DNA of 64,000 nt, from the NCBI GenBank assembly GCA_001898965.1, contig MKVW01000009.1, positions 331,629 to 395,628 on the forward strand, in the 5' to 3' direction. The position numbers were made by a program, and so were the translations under genes. Shown here in pieces: positions 59,183 to 64,000 of this stretch; the stretch's first letter is position 1, and each line of letters begins with the position of its first letter. Source of the DNA: Rhizobiales bacterium 62-17. GTDB lineage: Bacteria; Pseudomonadota; Alphaproteobacteria; Rhizobiales; Beijerinckiaceae. The notes under the pieces are model-generated. The model searched no databases. It had not been told where the DNA came from and was given only the letters and a program-made list of their open reading frames with translations.

Positions 59183-62146
59183 TTATTCCGCGAATGCTTC
59201 GTCGAGGAAGGACTTGAGCTGCGCCAGGTGCTTCGACATCAGGCCCGTGGCCGTCGCCGCCGATGCGGGACGTCCGACATAGCGCGGGCGCTTCGAAACG
59301 CCGCCGGTCTGCGACAGAACCCATTCGAGATAGGGTTCGACGAAAGCCCAGGCACCCATGTTCTTGGGCTCTTCCTGACACCAGACGATTTCCGCCTTCG
59401 GGAAACGGCTGAGCTCGTTGACCAGCGCCTTGAGCGGGAACGGATAGAGCTGTTCCGTGCGCAGGAGATAGACATCGTCGACGCCGCGCTGCTCGCGATC
59501 CTCGTAGAGATCGTAATAGACTTTGCCGGTGCACAGCACGACGCGACGGATCTTGTCGTCCTTGACCAGCTTGATCTTGTCGCCAGCGATCGAGCGCTCC
59601 GCATCGTCCCACAACAGGCGATGGAAGGACGAACCGGTGGCGAGATCGGCCATGGTCGACACGGCGCGCTTGTGGCGTAGCAGCGACTTCGGCGTCATCA
59701 GGATCAGCGGCTTGCGGATGTCGCGCTTGAGCTGCCGGCGCAGGATGTGGAAGTAGTTCGCCGGCGTCGAGCAGTTCGCCACCTGCATGTTGTCTTCCGC
59801 GCACATCTGCAGATAGCGCTCGAGACGGGCGGAGGAATGCTCCGGGCCCTGGCCTTCATAGCCATGCGGCAGCAGGCAGACGAGGCCCGACAGACGCAGC
59901 CACTTGCGCTCGCCCGACGACACGAACTGGTCGAACACCACCTGCGCGCCGTTGGCGAAATCGCCGAACTGCGCTTCCCACATGGTGAGCGCGTTCGGCT
60001 CGGCCAGCGAGAAGCCATATTCGAAGCCGAGCACCGCTTCTTCCGAGAGGATCGAATTGATCACCTCGTAGCGGGACTGACCGTCACGGATGCGGTTGAG
60101 CAGAACCAGCCGGTCCTCGTTCTCCTGGTCGATGAGCACCGAATGGCGCTGCGAGAACGTGCCGCGCTCGCAATCCTGACCGGACAGACGCACCGGATGG
60201 CCTTCATCGAGCAGCGAACCGAAGGCCAGGGCCTCGCCCATCGCCCAATCGATATCGGTGCCGGTTTCGACCATCTTGCGGCGGTTCTCGATGAAGCGCT
60301 GGATGGTCTTGTGGATGTGGAAGCCTTCCGGGATCGTCGTGATCGCGGTGCCGATGGCCTGCAGTTTCGACAGTTCGACGCCGGTTTCGCCACGGCGCGG
60401 ATCGTCGGTGATGCCTTCGCCAGCCTTCAGGCCAGCCCAGCGGCCGTCGAGCCAGTCAGCCTTGTTCGGCTTGTAGCTCTGGCCCGCGTCGAATTCGACA
60501 TCGAGCTTGGTGCGCCATTCGGTGACCGCCGCATCGACTTCCTCGCGGCTGATGACGCCCTCGCCGATCAGCTTGTCGGCGTAAAGTTCCTGGATCGGCT
60601 GATGATTGCGGATGTTGCGATACATCAGCGGCTGGGTGAAGCCCGGCTCGTCGCCTTCGTTATGGCCGAAGCGGCGATAGCAGAACATGTCGAGCACGAC
60701 CGGCTTGTGGAACTTCTGCCGGAACTCGATCGCCACCTTGGCGGCGAACACCACCGCTTCCGGATCGTCGCCGTTGATGTGGAAAATCGGTGCTTCGATC
60801 ATCTTCGCCACATCGGAAGGATAGGGCGAGGAACGCGAATAGCGCGGATAGGTGGTGAAACCGATCTGGTTGTTGACGATGAAGTGGATCGAACCGCCGG
60901 TGCGATGACCCTTCACGCCCGACAGCGCGAAACATTCCGCCACCACGCCCTGGCCGGCGAAAGCCGCGTCGCCATGGATGAGCAGCGGCAGCACCTTGTT
61001 GCGCTCGGTGACGTCGCCGAGCTGATCCTGCTTGGCGCGCACCTTACCGAGCACGACCGGATCGACGATTTCCAGATGCGACGGATTGGCGGTCAGCGAC
61101 AGATGCACCTTGTTGTTGTCGAACTCGCGGTCCGACGAGGCGCCAAGGTGATATTTGACGTCGCCCGAACCTTCCACTTCGTCTGGCGTGAAAGAGCCGC
61201 CCTTGAACTCGTGGAAGATGGCGCGGGTCGGCTTGTGCATCACGTTGGCGAGCACGTTGAGGCGGCCGCGATGCGGCATGCCGAGCACGATGTCGCGCAG
61301 GCCGAGCGCGCCGCCGCGCTTGATGATCTGTTCCAGCGCCGGAACCATCGCTTCGCCGCCGTCGAGGCCGAAACGCTTGGTGCCACGGAAGCGCAGGTCG
61401 CAGAACTTCTCGAAGCCTTCCGCCTCGATCAGCTTCTGCAGAATGGCGCGCTTGCCCTCGGCGGTGAAGGTGATTTCCTTATCCGGACCTTCGATGCGCT
61501 CCTGAATCCAGGCCTTCTCGGCGGGATCGGAAATGTGCATGAACTCGAAGCCGATCGTGCCGCAATAGGTGCGCTTCAGGATCGCCAGCATTTCGCGAAT
61601 AGTGGCGAATTCCAGACCCAGCACATTGTCGATGAAGATCGGACGATCCCAATCGGCTTCGGTGAAGCCGTAGTTCGAGGGATGCAATTCCTCGTCATCC
61701 TTCGGCAGCGCGATGCCGAGCGGATCGAGATTGGCGTGCAGATGGCCGCGCATGCGATAAGCGCGGATCATCATCAGGGCGCGGACGCTGTCGCGGGTCG
61801 CGCGCAGCGTGTCGCCTTCGCTGGCGGGAGCGCCCTTGGCCGCCGCCTTGGCGACGATCTTCTCGCCGATCGCCTTTTCGACCTGCACCCAATTGCCATC
61901 GAGCGCGGAGACCAGTTCGCCATTGGCGGGAATGGGCCAGTTCGGCTTCTTCCACGATGCACCCCGCGCGTTCTCGGCGATATCCTCCGCATCATCGCCA
62001 AGGCTGGCGAAGAAGTCGCGCCACTCGGCGTCGACGCTCGACGGATCCTTGCGATATTTGTCGTAGAGGCTCTCGATGTAGCTCGCGTTGGCACCATCAA
62101 GAAACGATGTCCTGCTCAGCGCAGCGTTTGAATCCTGACGAGACAT
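59183..62146 (-). CDS. sucA: 2-oxoglutarate dehydrogenase E1
   Basis: Thiamine-diphosphate-dependent decarboxylase of the TCA cycle, 987 residues. N-terminal SYIESLYDKYRKDPSSVDAEWRDFF, LGMPHRGRLNVLANVMHKP, HGDAAFAGQGVVAEC (cofactor binding) and GFEYGFSLAEPNALTMWEAQFGDFANGAQ. ATG 62146. Depends on the same thiamine cofactor made from the thi operon in this window. Confidence 0.96.
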   Translation of the reverse strand: MSRQDSNAALSRTSFLDGANASYIESLYDKYRKDPSSVDAEWRDFFASLGDDAEDIAENARGASWKKPNWPIPANGELVSALDGNWVQVEKAIGEKIVAKAAAKGAPASEGDTLRATRDSVRALMMIRAYRMRGHLHANLDPLGIALPKDDEELHPSNYGFTEADWDRPIFIDNVLGLEFATIREMLAILKRTYCGTIGFEFMHISDPAEKAWIQERIEGPDKEITFTAEGKRAILQKLIEAEGFEKFCDLRFRGTKRFGLDGGEAMVPALEQIIKRGGALGLRDIVLGMPHRGRLNVLANVMHKPTRAIFHEFKGGSFTPDEVEGSGDVKYHLGASSDREFDNNKVHLSLTANPSHLEIVDPVVLGKVRAKQDQLGDVTERNKVLPLLIHGDAAFAGQGVVAECFALSGVKGHRTGGSIHFIVNNQIGFTTYPRYSRSSPYPSDVAKMIEAPIFHINGDDPEAVVFAAKVAIEFRQKFHKPVVLDMFCYRRFGHNEGDEPGFTQPLMYRNIRNHQPIQELYADKLIGEGVISREEVDAAVTEWRTKLDVEFDAGQSYKPNKADWLDGRWAGLKAGEGITDDPRRGETGVELSKLQAIGTAITTIPEGFHIHKTIQRFIENRRKMVETGTDIDWAMGEALAFGSLLDEGHPVRLSGQDCERGTFSQRHSVLIDQENEDRLVLLNRIRDGQSRYEVINSILSEEAVLGFEYGFSLAEPNALTMWEAQFGDFANGAQVVFDQFVSSGERKWLRLSGLVCLLPHGYEGQGPEHSSARLERYLQMCAEDNMQVANCSTPANYFHILRRQLKRDIRKPLILMTPKSLLRHKRAVSTMADLATGSSFHRLLWDDAERSIAGDKIKLVKDDKIRRVVLCTGKVYYDLYEDREQRGVDDVYLLRTEQLYPFPLKALVNELSRFPKAEIVWCQEEPKNMGAWAFVEPYLEWVLSQTGGVSKRPRYVGRPASAATATGLMSKHLAQLKSFLDEAFAE

Positions 62147-62190
62147 GGCCGTTTTCCTCGCAGCGTTTGACGCCGTTTATGTCAACCGAA

Positions 62191-62215
62191 AGGGCCGGGC
62201 TTGTGGCCCGGCCTT
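62191..62215. terminator. Intercistronic hairpin between sucD and sucA
   Basis: GGCCGGGC (62193-62200) pairs with GCCCGGCC (62206-62213) around TTGTG. On the minus strand it follows sucD and ends in CCCTTTCGG, a weak T-run. It may be a partial terminator or processing site dividing the sucCD and sucAB messages. Confidence 0.5.
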
Positions 62216-62220
62216 GAAAC

Positions 62221-63105
62221 TCAACCCTTCAACAACTCGGCCAGCGTGTGACCAAGCCTGGCGGGCGACGGCGAGACCTTGACACCCGCGGCTTCCATCG
62301 CCGCGATCTTGTCTTCCGCCCCACCTTTACCGCCTGAAATAATGGCGCCAGCATGACCCATGCGACGTCCCGGAGGCGCCGTGCGGCCGGCGATGAAGCC
62401 GACCATCGGCTTCTTGCGCCCGCGCTTGGCTTCGTCCTTGAGGAACTGTGCCGCGTCTTCTTCCGCCGAACCGCCGATTTCGCCGATCATGACGATGGAC
62501 TTCGTCGCCTCGTCGGCGAGGAACATTTCCAGCATGTCGATGAATTCGGTGCCCTTGATCGGGTCGCCGCCGATGCCGACCGCCGTGGTCTGGCCGAGGC
62601 CTTCCTGGGTGGTCTGGAACACCGCTTCATATGTAAGCGTGCCCGAGCGCGAAACAATGCCCACCGAGCCCGGCTTGAAGATGTTGGCCGGCATGATGCC
62701 GATCTTCGATTCGCCGGCGGTGACGATGCCCGGGCAGTTCGGGCCGATCAGCCGCGACTTCGAACCCGACAGCGAGCGCTTGACGCGCATCATATCGAGC
62801 ACCGGCACGCCTTCGGTGATGCAGACGATCAGCGGGATTTCCGCGTCGATCGCTTCGCAGATGGCATCGGCGGCGCCCGGCGGCGGCACATAGACCACGC
62901 TGGCGTCGGCGCCGGTTTCCTTGGCCGCTTCCGCCACGGTGTCGAACACCGGCAGGTTGAGATGGCGCGAACCGCCCTTACCCGGCGAAACGCCGCCGAC
63001 AACCTTGGTGCCGTAAGCGAGCGCCTGTTCCGAATGGAACGTACCGTTCTTGCCGGTAAAGCCCTGAGTGATGACGCGGGTATTTTTATTGATCAGAATG
63101 GACAT
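62221..63105 (-). CDS. sucD: Succinyl-CoA synthetase alpha subunit
   Basis: 294 residues. CoA/nucleotide motif [35 protein letters not shown], and the phosphorylated His251 in [15 protein letters not shown]. It starts nine bases after sucC. Confidence 0.96.
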   Translation of the reverse strand: MSILINKNTRVITQGFTGKNGTFHSEQALAYGTKVVGGVSPGKGGSRHLNLPVFDTVAEAAKETGADASVVYVPPPGAADAICEAIDAEIPLIVCITEGVPVLDMMRVKRSLSGSKSRLIGPNCPGIVTAGESKIGIMPANIFKPGSVGIVSRSGTLTYEAVFQTTQEGLGQTTAVGIGGDPIKGTEFIDMLEMFLADEATKSIVMIGEIGGSAEEDAAQFLKDEAKRGRKKPMVGFIAGRTAPPGRRMGHAGAIISGGKGGAEDKIAAMEAAGVKVSPSPARLGHTLAELLKG

Positions 63106-63114
63106 CGGGGCTCC

Positions 63115-64000
<886 letters not shown>

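Noticed and set aside
59747..62131. 794-codon plus-strand frame opposite sucA
   Set aside because: Antisense shadow of sucA in high-GC sequence.

Overview
The window comes from a high-GC alphaproteobacterium, most likely of the order Hyphomicrobiales (Rhizobiales). The main reasons are the purC-purS-purQ-purL-bolA-grxD gene order, an F1-ATPase zeta inhibitor gene, a sucCDAB-lpd block, a BioR-type biotin regulator with its TTATAGATAA boxes, and several ABC/Bug-type solute-binding proteins. The genus cannot be fixed from the sequence alone. It reads as ordinary chromosome with an accessory polysaccharide stretch. There is no integrase-bordered island, prophage, complete insertion sequence or CRISPR array.

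Layout. 1-1927: the end of an SRPBCC-domain gene, then phenylalanine hydroxylase with its pterin recycling enzyme (phhA-phhB, minus strand). 2332-9518 and the solute-binding protein gene to 10566: a branched-chain-type ABC importer (binding protein, two permeases, two ATPases), an FCD/GntR regulator, an amino-acid-synthesis family protein, an alpha/beta hydrolase and a Bug protein, together resembling an uptake and catabolic locus of unknown substrate. 10553-15834, minus strand: a vitamin block with thiO-thiS-thiG-thiE behind a TPP riboswitch, then bioR, bioY and bioB with BioR boxes. 16415-23741, minus strand: a surface-polysaccharide cluster with a three-domain GT4 glycosyltransferase, two FkbM methyltransferases and an unrecognised protein. 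23924-33136, minus strand: an MdtABC-like RND efflux pump with two different permeases, an adaptor and a NodT-type outer-membrane lipoprotein. 33482-38362: a PdxH-like oxidase and a second catabolic locus (BKACE enzyme, Bug protein, SDR, ABC binding protein). 38583-40586: MarC and four small genes. 40762-45783: a TonB uptake system (DUF2946 protein, receptor, ExbB, ExbD, TonB), followed by tRNA-Ala(CGC). 46113-51471: YggT, DUF167, monothiol glutaredoxin, BolA and purine genes. 51805-55063: zeta inhibitor, XerC, a frameshifted P-loop gene and two membrane proteins. 55255-64000, minus strand: sucC(partial)-sucD-sucA-odhB-[DUF4241/ankyrin-like secreted protein]-lpd.

Regulation is readable in several places. 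A TPP riboswitch precedes thiO. BioR palindromes sit over the likely -10 elements of bioR and bioY. A shared ATTATGGCAT element overlaps the -10 boxes of the GntR gene and of the gene downstream of it. Three copies of a large inverted-repeat element with TGTCATCCCGG ends lie between genes.

The observations most worth following are the extra DUF4241/ankyrin-like gene coupled to lpd inside the 2-oxoglutarate dehydrogenase operon, the polysaccharide cluster with its unrecognised member, the putative GntR operator pair, and the low-complexity insertion in one RND permease. No wholly new system can be demonstrated from the sequence alone.
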